In this document: positions 1 to 10,571 of the stretch, in pieces
Numbering within the stretch: the first letter of the stretch is position 1
Layout: every line of letters starts with the position of its first letter
DNA from: Onthophagus taurus
Taxonomy: Eukaryota > Arthropoda > Insecta > Coleoptera > Scarabaeidae
DNA length: 64,000 nucleotides
Direction of reading: 5' to 3'
Assembly (NCBI RefSeq): GCF_036711975.1
Contig: NC_091971.1
Location: 27,163,501 to 27,227,500, forward strand
The notes under the pieces: generated by a model
Seen by the model: the letters and a program-made list of their open reading frames with translations, nothing else
Told to the model about the DNA's origin: nothing
Databases searched by the model: none
Position numbers and translations under genes: made by a program

Positions 1-1009
1 AAATAAGTATATGCAACTATGGAACCAACCACCTGATCCACCTCGTGCCCATAGCCTTCAGGTCTTCGACATTCGGTCGGAAGGGAAAATAATAAAATAA
101 TAAATGAAAATACAGAGATATAGAAGAAATCCATGAATACTATCAATAAGTCGCACAGTGATCACTCCAACCTCTGACATCCGTAAACAAAAAAAATAAA
201 ATAATAAAATGGGGGAATAGAAGGGAATAGGGTTAAGGGAGTTTGAAAGTGCTATCCGGATTTATGCCATAGCTCACGTATACGCGACCGGGAAAGCGAA
301 GAATACCACAGGCGGTAGAAAAGGGATATAACACTACGGCTTACAGAGACCAAAACAACCACCATACAACGCAATCAAGCATCACTTCAAACTAAAATCA
401 GTAATATAGAGGAATTCGTGAAGCGAAGACACTCTAAAACAAAAAAAGAAAAACGACTCGACTGGGACTAGAACAAAAATAGGTTTATTACTACAGTTAA
501 AGGATAACAAGCGGAAAAAGGAAAAGAAAATTAAGACAGGTTCGTTGGTCCATACCCACCCCTGAACTAAACTAAAATCACCCCGATAATCTCTTTTTCA
601 AGAACCTAAGATACACTAAACCTACGATCGGTATATCGCTACCTGCGGCGAAAACGTGACAGTTTACAACTGTCACAAAACAAAATGTCAATGGCCAAAC
701 GCCCACGGACTTTGTGGTACTGGCTCTGAAAAATAGGGGAGAACAATGAAATTAAACAACTAGGGATGTACCACACCAAAGGGGAAATCAGTCAGGTAGA
801 CACTATCCATAATATCTATGGAATAGCACTAAACGAAATAACTAGTTGTACCAAACAATCACAACCAATTAGGACAAAACACACTCCGTAAGTTCCCAAG
901 ATGGACAGAACCAAAATAGAAACAGATGTATACGAAACGGAGACAGCCGGTCTTCTGGAGTAGTCTAAGGCCCCTGCCAGGTGAGCCAACAAATCAAACA
1001 AGGAACGAA
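1..1009 (-). other. 3' untranslated region of family A gypsy copy 1
   Basis: There is no coding region here that I can support. The reverse complement near the left edge shares the phrase gggcacgaggtgg and its surroundings with about 21035-21060, in the 3' untranslated region of the intact copy. That identifies the stretch as pol-to-LTR spacer. Short open frames inside it have no family resemblance. Confidence 0.6.
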
Positions 1010-4000
1010 CTAACCCGGGTCAACAAGGTAAGGCCTCAAATCCTTAGCATGCCAAGTTCCAACATTATTACCCTCAACATCCTTCAACTCGTACGTCCAA
1101 CGTGACAAGACTTTATAAACAGAATACGGACCTACAAATTTAGGTGCCAGCTTTGCCGAAAAATATTTAGATGCATTAGACAATACGAAGTTTCTCTTCC
1201 AAACCTTTTGGCCAACCATAAACTTATCGCTTCTCTTCCTCAAATTATACCGCCTCTCATTCACACCAGACGCCTGTGCAATGCGTTTCCTAACATCAGC
1301 AAATACCTTCGACAGATCTTCGTTATCTAAGCTCCACTCACCATCACCCATGACTTTATCATACTGTTTCCCATTCAACACCAACTCTCGACCCATACAT
1401 ATGAAATGAGGTGTTAATTTCGTAACCTCGTGACGAGCGGAATTAATCGCGCAAGTTATTTTAGGAACACTCACATCCCATTTACGTTGATCGTCTTTGC
1501 AATACAAGGACAAAATTCTTTTAAGCGTACGATTCACTCGCTCTACAGGGTTAGCCTGAGGGTGATAATTGGCGTTAAACCTAACAGAAACACCATACTG
1601 TTGAGTTAGTAAGCTCAATTTCCGGGATCTAAATTGAGGACCATTGTCACAAATAAGGGTTTTAGGAACTCCAAATTTAAGAAAGACTTCCGTCTCAAGT
1701 ATCTGCGAAATCTTATCCGCGGTAGCAGTTCTTATGGGATAAGCAAGTACAAATTTACTGAAGTAATCGGATATTACGAAGATAAATTGATTACCTTTTC
1801 TCGAACGAGGAAGAGGGCCAACAAGGTCAATTGATATAAGTTGCCATGGTCTATCACTATCTGGGGTACGAACGAACTTACCAGCTGGTTTAACATTCGG
1901 AATCCTATAAGAAGCGCACAACTCACATCCAGAGATATACCTTACCACGTCTGCCTTCATTTTAGGCCATATATAGAGCTCAGAAATTCTACCAAGAGTC
2001 TTGAAAACACCCATATGACCAGCGGTTTGAGAGTCATGAGAAAGAGCTAAAATCTCTTTACGAAAATCTCTCGGGACAACCCTTTTCCAAGGTTCAGAAT
2101 TTCGTCCCAGAACAGATGACACTACATACTTATAAACCTCGCCATTCTCTACTCTAAATAAGGGGTGTTTAGCGGGAAAATTCAGAACTCTTTCTTTCAG
2201 CCTTCTATACCACACGTCAGAAGTATCAGAGAATTTCAATTCGGTCCTCTCTTGGATCGAATCGACGACCTCGAACGATCTCGAAAGTAAGTCAGGCACA
2301 ACGTTCTCACAGCCTTTACGATGTTTAACGACAAAGTCGAATTGTTGCAATCTAATTGCCCATCTCGCGATACGCCCAGTAGGAACTTTCAACTTTAAAA
2401 GCCAAAGGAGAGAATAATGATCAGTAACCACCGTGAACGGGACTCCCTCAAGATAAGGTTTCAGCCTTTCCGCAGCCCAAATCACTGCCAAACACTCGCG
2501 TTCTGTGGCCGAGTAGTTACGTTCGGCCGGACTTAATGACCTACTCAAGTATACCACCACCTGCTCACCATCCTCACCAGGTTGCAACAACACGGCACCC
2601 AAACCAACACCAGAGGCATCCGTGTGCAACTCAAAAGGCAGCGAATAATCAGGACATCGCAAGATTGGAGCAGATACAAGCTTTTCCTTAATGATTCTAA
2701 AAGATCTTTCACATTCATCCGTCCATTCAACTGGCTTATTCTTTTTCAGTAGGTTCGTAATCGGAGAAATCAAAGTCGAGAATTCGGGAATAAACCGTCT
2801 ATACCATGAAAAGGTACCAAGCATACGTCTAACATCTTTCTGACACCTAGGAACAGGAATCTTAAGCATGGCGTTAACCTTTTCAGGGTCTACGTGAAGT
2901 CCGTATTTATCAACGACGTAGCCAAGGTAACGCAATTCAGATCTGCACAACCTACATTTATCCCAACTGACCCTCAATCCAGCAGCGAGCAATCTCTCAA
3001 ACACACTCGACAGAACCTCAAGATGTTTTTCAAAGGTATCGGTAACAATAACAACGTCGTCCAAATAAACGAACACATTAGGTTCCAACTCAGGACCCAA
3101 GACCCTATCAACAAGCCTTTGCCAAGTGGCAGGAGAATTGTGCAAGCCAAAAGGCATACGTGTAAATTGATATAGCCCTCTACCGGGCACCGTAAAAGCA
3201 GTAAAAGCCTTAGAAGCATCCTCCATGGGGACTTGCCAAAAAGCAGACTTAATGTCCAGGGAAGACAAAAACTTTGCGTTCCTGAGTTTATCAAGAGTTG
3301 CGGAAATATACGGGAGCGGGTAACTATCACGTTCCGACACCGCATTCAGACGACGATAGTCAACACAGAATCGATATGTGTTATCTTTCTTTTTCACTAA
3401 CAGGATTGGGGAAGACCAGGCACTCATTGAGGGCTCGACAACACCCTGCTCTAACATGTTATCAAGTTCCTTATTAATGTGTTGCTGCATAACCGGAGAA
3501 ACGGGATAATAACGTTGTTTAATGGGATCAGCAGAAGTTCTAATTACGTGACTCACCAAGTGAGTACACCCTAAACCGTCACCCATTTTAGCTTTAAAAG
3601 AGTTAACCATGGTTTCTAAAAGTTGCTTATTAGAAGGGGACAAATCATCATCAAGAGAATCTATCTCGAAAACAGTCTCGCGCGCGAAATTCCAAGAGTC
3701 ATTTCTAAGGTCAGGCACTACTCCAACGGACTTGAAAAAATCAACACCCAAAATAAGGGTTTGGGGAAGTGTAGGTATCACCAACATGTCAATAAGGGTA
3801 ATTCTGTCCCTCAAAGTAACCGGAACCGTAACCACACCCAAACTCTCAACCAATTGTCCATTAGCTATTCTGACCGAAGAACTAACGCGACGACAATGAA
3901 ATCCTAAATCGGACACGACTTTCCATCCCACACCTCCTAATATAGTTCTAGAGGCACCAGTGTCTAACAAACCTAGTAACTCTCTACCTAATATCGATAT

Positions 4001-4054
4001 TTTCAGATAAGGTCTTTCATCCTTCTTACAACCATCCAAAACGAACTCCAACAC
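1010..4054 (-). CDS. pol: Gypsy pol polyprotein: protease, reverse transcriptase, RNase H, integrase
   Basis: This is an open frame of about 1014 codons, collinear with the 1030-codon pol at 17196-20288. Domains in order: aspartic protease with LLDTGASRTILGG near residue 30; reverse transcriptase with YLDDVVIV near residue 330; RNase H with LHTDASGVGLGAVLL near residue 475; and integrase with its zinc-binding region near 690, a catalytic core containing SIDLVGPLPRS and ICDNGPQF, and a C-terminal GPY-like tail. The initiating codon is not informative, because expression should be by -1 frameshifting from gag: pol lies in the -1 frame and the slippery heptamer at 4126-4132 is conserved. No stop or frameshift is visible, which is notable because gag and the LTR of this copy are damaged. 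Confidence 0.9.
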   Translation of the reverse strand: MLEFVLDGCKKDERPYLKISILGRELLGLLDTGASRTILGGVGWKVVSDLGFHCRRVSSSVRIANGQLVESLGVVTVPVTLRDRITLIDMLVIPTLPQTLILGVDFFKSVGVVPDLRNDSWNFARETVFEIDSLDDDLSPSNKQLLETMVNSFKAKMGDGLGCTHLVSHVIRTSADPIKQRYYPVSPVMQQHINKELDNMLEQGVVEPSMSAWSSPILLVKKKDNTYRFCVDYRRLNAVSERDSYPLPYISATLDKLRNAKFLSSLDIKSAFWQVPMEDASKAFTAFTVPGRGLYQFTRMPFGLHNSPATWQRLVDRVLGPELEPNVFVYLDDVVIVTDTFEKHLEVLSSVFERLLAAGLRVSWDKCRLCRSELRYLGYVVDKYGLHVDPEKVNAMLKIPVPRCQKDVRRMLGTFSWYRRFIPEFSTLISPITNLLKKNKPVEWTDECERSFRIIKEKLVSAPILRCPDYSLPFELHTDASGVGLGAVLLQPGEDGEQVVVYLSRSLSPAERNYSATERECLAVIWAAERLKPYLEGVPFTVVTDHYSLLWLLKLKVPTGRIARWAIRLQQFDFVVKHRKGCENVVPDLLSRSFEVVDSIQERTELKFSDTSDVWYRRLKERVLNFPAKHPLFRVENGEVYKYVVSSVLGRNSEPWKRVVPRDFRKEILALSHDSQTAGHMGVFKTLGRISELYIWPKMKADVVRYISGCELCASYRIPNVKPAGKFVRTPDSDRPWQLISIDLVGPLPRSRKGNQFIFVISDYFSKFVLAYPIRTATADKISQILETEVFLKFGVPKTLICDNGPQFRSRKLSLLTQQYGVSVRFNANYHPQANPVERVNRTLKRILSLYCKDDQRKWDVSVPKITCAINSARHEVTKLTPHFICMGRELVLNGKQYDKVMGDGEWSLDNEDLSKVFADVRKRIAQASGVNERRYNLRKRSDKFMVGQKVWKRNFVLSNASKYFSAKLAPKFVGPYSVYKVLSRWTYELKDVEGNNVGTWHAKDLRPYLVDPG

Positions 4055-4107
4055 AGAAGAAATCCTATCAGCCGGTTTTTCGTCTTCAATGTCAATTAGC
4101 CGGCGGC

Positions 4108-4647
4108 CTAGTGACGACGATTGGCATTTCCCGAAGACTTCCTATTACCATGGGAACATTTACGACAATTTTTTGTAGTAAAACCCTCATTTCCACACTT
4201 AAAACAATGCAGTCTCCTGGGACTAGGACAACCACGAGCCATGTGACCCAAAATTCCACAATTGAAGCACTTAACAGGACTTGACTCAACCGCAGAAAAA
4301 TCTGAACTTTGGGGGTAGCTCACGCAACCTAAATAAGCAAATTCGGGTTCCAAAGTCTTATTACGAATTTTAGGTGGCTGAAATTCCTTTACCGCGCGCC
4401 TAGACTCCTCCAACTGCTTACACTTGACCTTCAAATCAGAAACCGTATCAATAGTGTGAAGAGCTAGTTGGGTTTGAAAATAAGGTAAGAGGTTCTTACG
4501 GATAAGTTTAACCTTCGCCTCCTCGGAAAGTGGACAAGTGAGTCTACCGAATTTTATATATTCAGTTTTGAAATTGAGATTTTTTGCGAAGCGCATTTCT
4601 AAGTTGTGGCACTTCTTTTTAAACAAGCAAAAGGGCAAACAAAACAC
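4108..4647 (-). pseudogene. gag: Gypsy gag, C-terminal part only
   Basis: The frame encodes the end of gag: the stretch around [14 protein letters not shown] matches LPYFQNQLALHDIV of the intact gag. Two CCHC zinc knuckles follow, [14 protein letters not shown] and [14 protein letters not shown], the second with the histidine lost. The first 55-60 codons or so have no counterpart in the other gag, so the true N-terminal half has been deleted. The frame ends at TAG just after the slippery site. This copy could not make a normal capsid, though the nucleocapsid part is legible. Confidence 0.75.
4126..4132 (-). promoter_or_regulatory. -1 ribosomal frameshift heptamer (gag to pol)
   Basis: On the minus strand the heptamer reads GGGAAAT, positioned in the gag frame as G GGA AAT. 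It sits 5 codons before the gag stop, inside the gag/pol overlap. The intact copy has GGGAAAC at the same place. A possible downstream stem (TCGTC with GACGA) is weaker than in the other copy. Confidence 0.6.
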
Positions 4648-6147
4648 CAGACGATGTCAAGGTTACGTAAAGGTTTACTTACCTCAGCCAGCCTTTAGAC
4701 AGTGGAGACGGCGTGGATTTAAAGTAATATTCAAAGATGTTAATGGGCGCCACGGACTTATATAAAACCTTTACGAACGTACTTGACCACACCCTAATCA
4801 AGTCCAAACTTAGAGTTACAGAAAGGAATGAGAACAAATAACCAACAACCACATTTGGAACTGAAGAAAGAGTATCTATATTATATGTAATCGTAGAAAA
4901 ACATTCATGTATACACATGTAAATATACGTGGGTATATAAAAAATATGTAATGACAATTGGAACAAAGTTCTCAAATTATAAGAATAAAGTTTATACAAC
5001 TTAATCAAAATGTTGCTGTAATCGCATACAAAAAAAGAAAATATAGCACCCCCCTGTATCGTAAGTTACACAATTACGATCCTAACTTTATTTAGAATAA
5101 ATGAACAAAAAAACATTATCGCGAAAACTTTTCAGATTGGCCAATTTGAACAGTAAGGGGATATCAAAAATAATCGATAAAAAAATTATAACCCCAAATG
5201 CAATTACCCTTACAAAAATGTAAATAATAAAAAAAAAATACTTTGAATTATCAAGACAACAAAAAAAGTTAACAATTAATATATCAGATTTTAGAAGTTG
5301 AGTAACTCTAACTTCTCTGATCAAAATTCAGATTTTATACAAAAAAATAATAAAGTTGATGTTCACATAAAACAAAAAAATACAACTTAGCCTTAATCTT
5401 CTACGGGCCCAAACAGCATCCCACGGTTCCAATTCCAATCCAATTCAGAATAATCTTCTCCAAACAGATAACAAAGGTACCAAAATATTGAGGTTATGGA
5501 TGACCCAAATCTGTCATCAACAGATTTCAAATGACTTTCAAACGACTTTCGATGGCGCAGTTTCAAGATGACGTTCTAAAAATTCTTCCACTAAAATTCT
5601 TTACCAAGGGGAAGATGATCTCGTCGATTAAGGGTTGACAATCGTTCAACACGATTAAGACATTCCACGGAGGACCAAAACTACCGTAAACGCCTCCAAT
5701 AAAATAACCTTCGTTGAAACGATGATGGCGTCGCTGTTAACGTACGTGATCCAGTTTTATATCCGCAATTGCGACGTCGAAATTTATCGACTAATAATAG
5801 ATACGGAAGTCCACAAATCCCATCAAATGGTCGAAGAACAATCCCAGTAACAACCAAACTCAATGATTGATTCTTCAAAAGGACTAAACCATTCTAAAAC
5901 TTAACTGAACCACTAACGACAGTGAGACAAGATCTTCTCGAGACCACGACCTTTTCTCGTCTCCCCCAAATCGCGACCGGAAATTTAACGTTCCGCATTC
6001 ATCCGACCAATCAAAAAGAAGCACGCAACAACTCCACTAAAAAAGGCGCGAACTATTAGAATATGAATACGAAAAATAACGATTTAAAGAACGAAATCTA
6101 AGAAATTCAATAACCTCAAACGGAACCGTTACAAAGTGATTAAACAT
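4620..6147 (-). repeat. Probable degenerate 5' LTR of gypsy copy 1
   Basis: The reverse complement around 4740-4810 resembles the U5 side of the intact LTR near 15595-15660: both contain ggactt and then cgtggcgccc in the same order and spacing. The stretch from here to the end of the BEL homology is about 1.5 kb, close to the 1545-bp LTR of the intact copy. No gene is visible in it. The exact ends are uncertain and most of the interior is too diverged to align by eye. Confidence 0.4.
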
Positions 6148-6333
6148 ACGGAGAGCTGGCTGATATGAGATTCCTAATTCTTTAGGAGATTTCTTAAAAG
6201 GAAGGCGAACCATGAATTGACCATTTGACAGACGGATATGAGTTTCATTGAAATGATCTTCACATGCTCGATCTTCAGCAGAAATACATGGAGAATTAAT
6301 TGTATCGGTTTCTTGTTTCCAAAAACTTTTCAA
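6148..6333 (-). pseudogene. BEL/Pao polyprotein scrap, region between protease and reverse transcriptase
   Basis: About 60 codons read FWKQ, then ACEDHFNETHIRL, then GQFMVRLPFK. This is the conserved linker upstream of the reverse transcriptase in BEL/Pao elements. The complete BEL copy in this window has the same block near 29620-29780 (CETHFQNTHRRD, GRFLVTLP). The similarity stops at about 6148, where the gypsy LTR seems to begin, and at the other side at about 6333, where the R1-like element begins. Confidence 0.7.
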
Positions 6334-8376
6334 TATACTTTTAAAATATGTTATACCTGTCTCTCATTTTCATTATCGTCGTATATTCATTAGTTTCCCA
6401 TGCTATATTCCTCTTTTCCCTTTCGAATTCAATTCGGTGGACATTATAATTCTGACAATTCTCAATCATATGGAAAACAGTTTCCACTTCTCCACAAGTA
6501 CATAACGGTGAATTCTCTATTCCCAGCCTATGAAGATTATGTCTGATCGGACCATGTCCACTCAGCACAAAACCCATATTTAATCCTAGTTTCGACCACT
6601 GGGGCCAGTTTAGTTTTACTTTCGGGATGAATTGATATGCAATTCTCCCAGTATCACTGCTATTCCATCTTTCTTGCCACACATTTAGCATCTGTTCACT
6701 TATTACCTCCCTTATTCTTGTTTTCGCCATATTCCATTCACCCCCCCATATTCCCAGCATGTTCACCCCTTTTCTCTTTGGCCCCCAGTACTTGACATAT
6801 CGCGCTGCCATTTCGATGTCCAACGGTACCCAACCAGCCAGGACCTGTAATGAGTCATTAGCAATTGTTCTACATACCGGAAGCATCGCCATCAGGATTA
6901 TTCTTTGTATTGAGATAAGTTTTCGATTGAAATGAGCATTACTCGGTCTATCTCCCCAGACGGGCACGCCATAACCTATAATTTCTAAAAATAGACCCCT
7001 GTACACCGTTGCCCGTGATGACCGACTTAGGTCCCATTCACTTCTCATGATTCCCCTCAATTTATTTACTGCGACAATAATTTTAGTCTTCATGTGCTCT
7101 AAATGTGGCAGGAATGTCCAACCCTCATCTAATATTACTCCTAAATACTTTATCACTTTATTATACTTTATTGCAACTTCATTAACTTTTATTATCGGAT
7201 TTCGTTTTAGTTTCCCCTTTATTAATATCATCTGTGTTTTGTGGGTCGCTATTTTAAATTTGTTTTCTATCAACCAACTGTTAATTTCACTCATAGAATG
7301 ATTTCCTCTTACTTCTAGTTCGTTCCGACTATTCCCCTCAATAAGCACAAAGACATCATCTGCATAAGCCACTATATTTACGCCTTCATATTCATTCTTT
7401 TGCAGATCATCTAGCAAGATGGACCAAAATCGTGGGCCCAATACCGAGCCTTGCGGACATCCTCTTGTTATTGGCGTTGTAATTCTGTTTTCTCCCGCAC
7501 TTATTGTTAATGTTCTTTCCCTAAAATAGTCTGTGATTATGTTATAGATCACTTCTGTAATTTTCGCTTTTTTGAGCCTTTGAAGCACAGAAGGCCACCA
7601 CACATTATCGAATGCACCTGCCACATCGATGCAAATACCTAAAACATATTTAGCATTCGAGTTATTTTTAATAGATCTCACCTTTAGTAGCGCATCCACA
7701 GTTTCTTTTCCGGCCTTAAAGCCGTATTGTCTATGGTTTTGCAAGCCCATTTCCTCATACTTTGTTTCTATTTTGGTCCACAGGATCCGCTCCAACAGTT
7801 TTCCCATCACAGGCAAAAGGGAAATCCTGTAAGCCTTAGGGTCATTTGACATTTTGTTGTGATTTTTGGTTAAAAGCGCCGCTTCAGCTTGTTTCCATTT
7901 AGTTGGAAATTTTTGGGTTTCAATACACTTATTTAACATTGTCTTTATTATTCCAGGCCTATAATTCCAAAGACTCCGAAGATATTCGGGAAAAATCCCA
8001 TCATTCCCCGGCGCCTTTCCCATTTTCATAACTGTCATGGCAGCATTAATTTCACCCATAGTAATCCAATCCTGATCATAATATGTATTGCATTTCATCA
8101 CCTCTCCCAAGACCATATCGTCATTCTCGTTCCCTACAATCAAAGCATCAACAACGCCCCGAGCCATTTCCTCCCAGCCCCTTGTTTCAGTATCATTAAC
8201 TCTGACTGAGTTGTAAAGATTTCCTATCATTATTTTCTTCATAGTTAATCTATAAAGTACCCCCAGGGGTCATTACAGCTATTTTCAACTGATCTTTGTC
8301 AGCAATGCCTTTTCTCTCATATAATCTTTCCCTTATATTCGTTTAGTCGAGTCCTGTACTCCCGCCTCATTCTCAC

Positions 8377-8542
8377 TGTGGAGGTATATATAGTCGACAA
8401 CATAAATAAATATATATTTTAATAAATAATATATGCACAGTACTCGTGTTTATAATAATTTTTTGAATGAATCATGAATAATAACATTTTGTTTAGCAAC
8501 ACGAACTTGATTTTCTACATGTCGTGTGCACAGCATGCTACA
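8377..8542 (-). repeat. TRIM LTR (3' LTR in element orientation)
   Basis: This 166-bp repeat runs TGTGGAGG...GCATGCTACA on the plus strand. I see no difference from the copy at 9432-9597, which implies recent insertion. The purine tract of the element (minus strand) abuts it at 8543-8558. Confidence 0.85.
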
Positions 8543-8853
8543 GCCACTTCCCCTCCTATAAAGATGAATAAAAAGAGGAATATGGTGTTGTGGTGGTCAA
8601 AAAATCCATATTTAAAAATTAATTTTTTTGAATTTTTTGTTGTTTTACACTGTTACACACACTTTTGTGTTTGTTTAAATATTTATCTCGCTGTGGTGAC
8701 GGTTTTGGGGTTAATTGTTGATATTTAATTGGTAGTTGTATCATTTGTTGAGCAGGTTGTTGCATTAATGTATTGATGATTGATATTGAATCGACCGTTG
8801 GGTTAATTGTTGTATTGGTTGTTGGGTTAATTGTTGAATTGGTTGAATTCGCT

Positions 8854-9047
8854 GGTGAGTTAGCGATTGATTTCGCGGGTGAGTTCGCGAGTGGGATCGA
8901 TGGTGAGTTAGCGATTGATTTCACGGGTGAGTTCGTGATTGGGTGCGCTGGTGAGTTAGCGGCTTGTTTCGCGGGTGAGTTCGCGAGTGGGATCGCTGCT
9001 GAGTTAGCGATTGATTTCGCTGGTGAGTTAGCGAGTGAGTTGGCGGT
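8854..9047. repeat. 24-bp tandem repeat inside the TRIM
   Basis: About eight copies of a 24-bp unit beginning ggtgagtt. They alternate between a gattgatttcgc form and a gagtgggatcg form, so the higher-order period is 48 bp. Because 24 is a multiple of three, both strands have long open frames here. These look like a by-product of the repeat, not genes. Confidence 0.7.
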
Positions 9048-9257
9048 TGAGTCACCATCAGCGGGAACCGTTATTTTAATAAAATTGTTAAAAAATGCAC
9101 TTTTATTTGATTTGATTCCTCTTTATATTCTTAGCTCTATAGAAAGATAAATGGCTTACCGGCACACGACTGTAAAATTTTCGAAGTCTTGACGATTGCC
9201 CGACTGGGATAGCGGCTTGTTGCAATTTGACATCTTGTTGTCAATTGATATTTGTCG

Positions 9258-9416
9258 AGGGCAGGTTCAAAAATTCGTTGGCGGCAGGTTCAAAATCATT
9301 TTCGGGTGTAGGTTTAAAATAATCGTTAGGGCAGGTTCAAATATTCGTCGGGGGTAGGTTCAAATCATCTTCGTGTGCAGGTTTTAATTTATTATTGGTT
9401 GCAGGTTCAATAATCT
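9258..9416. repeat. About 30-bp tandem repeat next to the TRIM primer site
   Basis: Roughly six imperfect copies of a unit containing gcaggttcaaa and an attcgt or atcttcg segment. They run directly up to the tRNA-Trp primer-binding site, so they occupy the packaging/leader position of the element. Confidence 0.6.
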
Positions 9417-9428
9417 TCGGGGTCACCA
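9417..9428 (-). promoter_or_regulatory. TRIM primer-binding site, tRNA-Trp
   Basis: The minus strand reads TGGTGACCCCGA, 3 nt inside the LTR. It complements the last 12 nt of insect tRNA-Trp including CCA. The CsRn1-type element in this window uses the same primer at 35373-35385. Confidence 0.75.
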
Positions 9429-9431
9429 AAT

Positions 9432-9597
9432 TGTGGAGGTATATATAGTCGACAACATAAATAAATATATATTTTAATAAATAATATATGCACAGTACTC
9501 GTGTTTATAATAATTTTTTGAATGAATCATGAATAATAACATTTTGTTTAGCAACACGAACTTGATTTTCTACATGTCGTGTGCACAGCATGCTACA
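9432..9597 (-). repeat. TRIM LTR (5' LTR in element orientation)
   Basis: Second 166-bp repeat, same sequence as 8377-8542, next to the primer-binding site and followed by the CTCAC duplication at 9598-9602. Confidence 0.85.
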
Positions 9598-10571
9598 CTC
9601 ACTATCACCTCCTCGTCCGCGCCCTCAGATATTTTATTTCTTAATTCCTTTCGTACTCTTTTCACGATTCTTTTATCACTCTCTAATTCTCTGTTCCACC
9701 ATCTATTTTTACTAATACTTTGACGACCTTTGCTTGGAAGTGTAACACTCATTACGTGATTCATTGATTCATTTATCATATTAACCATCTCATTTACATC
9801 TGTCAATCTATTTAACTTCCAGACAAACGGGTTGTTAAAGACACTTCTCAATTCCTCCTCCACCCTATCCCATTTAACCTTTCTAATATTACCACCTTCA
9901 TTAGTCATATTAATCATATTTTCTGTTTCAGATTGAAGACCCGATTGGACGTCACAGAGAAGGCTACGGTGATCAGAGGCAGTCGTGGACAGGACCTTCC
10001 ATTCGGAAATCATAGACAGCGCCGGACCTGACACCATCGTAACATCGATAGCAGAATGCCCATTTACAGTCTCGAAAGTAGGTAAGTTCCCAGGTTTATT
10101 TATTATATATAAGTCCCTGGACAAAACACAATCCTGCAGTATTTCCCCCCTATAATCTAATATGCAGTCGTGCCACATTGGTGATCTGGCGTTTACATCC
10201 GCCCCTATTACAACGGGAATACCCTGAAACACATTAATTATTGTCTCTAATTTATGTAAATACCTGTCTATGTCCTCGTTGTATTTGCAATACATTGAAA
10301 CAAATACTGTAATTTTTGAGCCATTTTCCACGGTTATAACCACACAATTTCCATCCGTCAGACCTAGACGTTCAGGTCTAGAATTGCGGCCCCTATTTCA
10401 CCAGAATCATTTCTTATAACTCGGCCCAGCCTATTATGCCACATCGGTCTACCGCTCGGTAAGTATGGTTCCTGCAACAAGAAAATATCCGTGTTCCCCT
10501 GCGAAGCAAGGTACTCTACCTCCCCCATTACAGCCCTGGCGTTCTGGCAGTTTAGTTGCATAATTCTTAAC

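Larger units (their letters stand above)
1..6147 (-). mobile_element. Ty3/Gypsy LTR retrotransposon, family A, copy 1 (3' LTR beyond the left edge)
   Basis: Read leftward, this copy has a probable 5' LTR, a shortened gag, a full-length pol and a 3' untranslated region. It is a diverged relative of the intact plus-strand copy at 14195-22857: both proteins, the gag-pol slippery site and the 3' untranslated region match by eye. The extreme left end (about 1-80) still matches the part of the other copy that lies about 250 nt before its 3' LTR, so the 3' LTR should begin just outside the window. The copy appears to have inserted into a BEL/Pao fragment, whose homology stops abruptly at about 6148. 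The outer boundary near 6147 is an estimate. Confidence 0.75.
8377..9597 (-). mobile_element. Miniature LTR retrotransposon (TRIM), 1221 bp
   Basis: Two 166-bp direct repeats that look identical by eye (8377-8542 and 9432-9597) have TG...CA ends and flank 889 bp of internal sequence. The 5-bp target duplication CTCAC lies at 8372-8376 and 9598-9602. On the minus strand the internal region starts with TGGTGACCCCGA, the complement of the tRNA-Trp 3' end. It finishes with a purine tract (GGAGGGGAAGTGG) against the other LTR. There is no gag or pol, so this is a non-autonomous element that needs enzymes from a relative. The shared tRNA-Trp primer site makes a CsRn1-type gypsy, such as the one at 32932-57045, a plausible helper class. 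Confidence 0.85.

Noticed and set aside
816..1001. Short minus-strand open frame in the 3' untranslated region of gypsy copy 1, considered as an env remnant
   Set aside because: It shows no env features and has no counterpart in the intact copy.
8619..9150. Long repetitive open frames on both strands inside the TRIM
   Set aside because: The 24-bp repeat unit is a multiple of three, which keeps several frames open by construction. Neither product resembles gag or any known protein.
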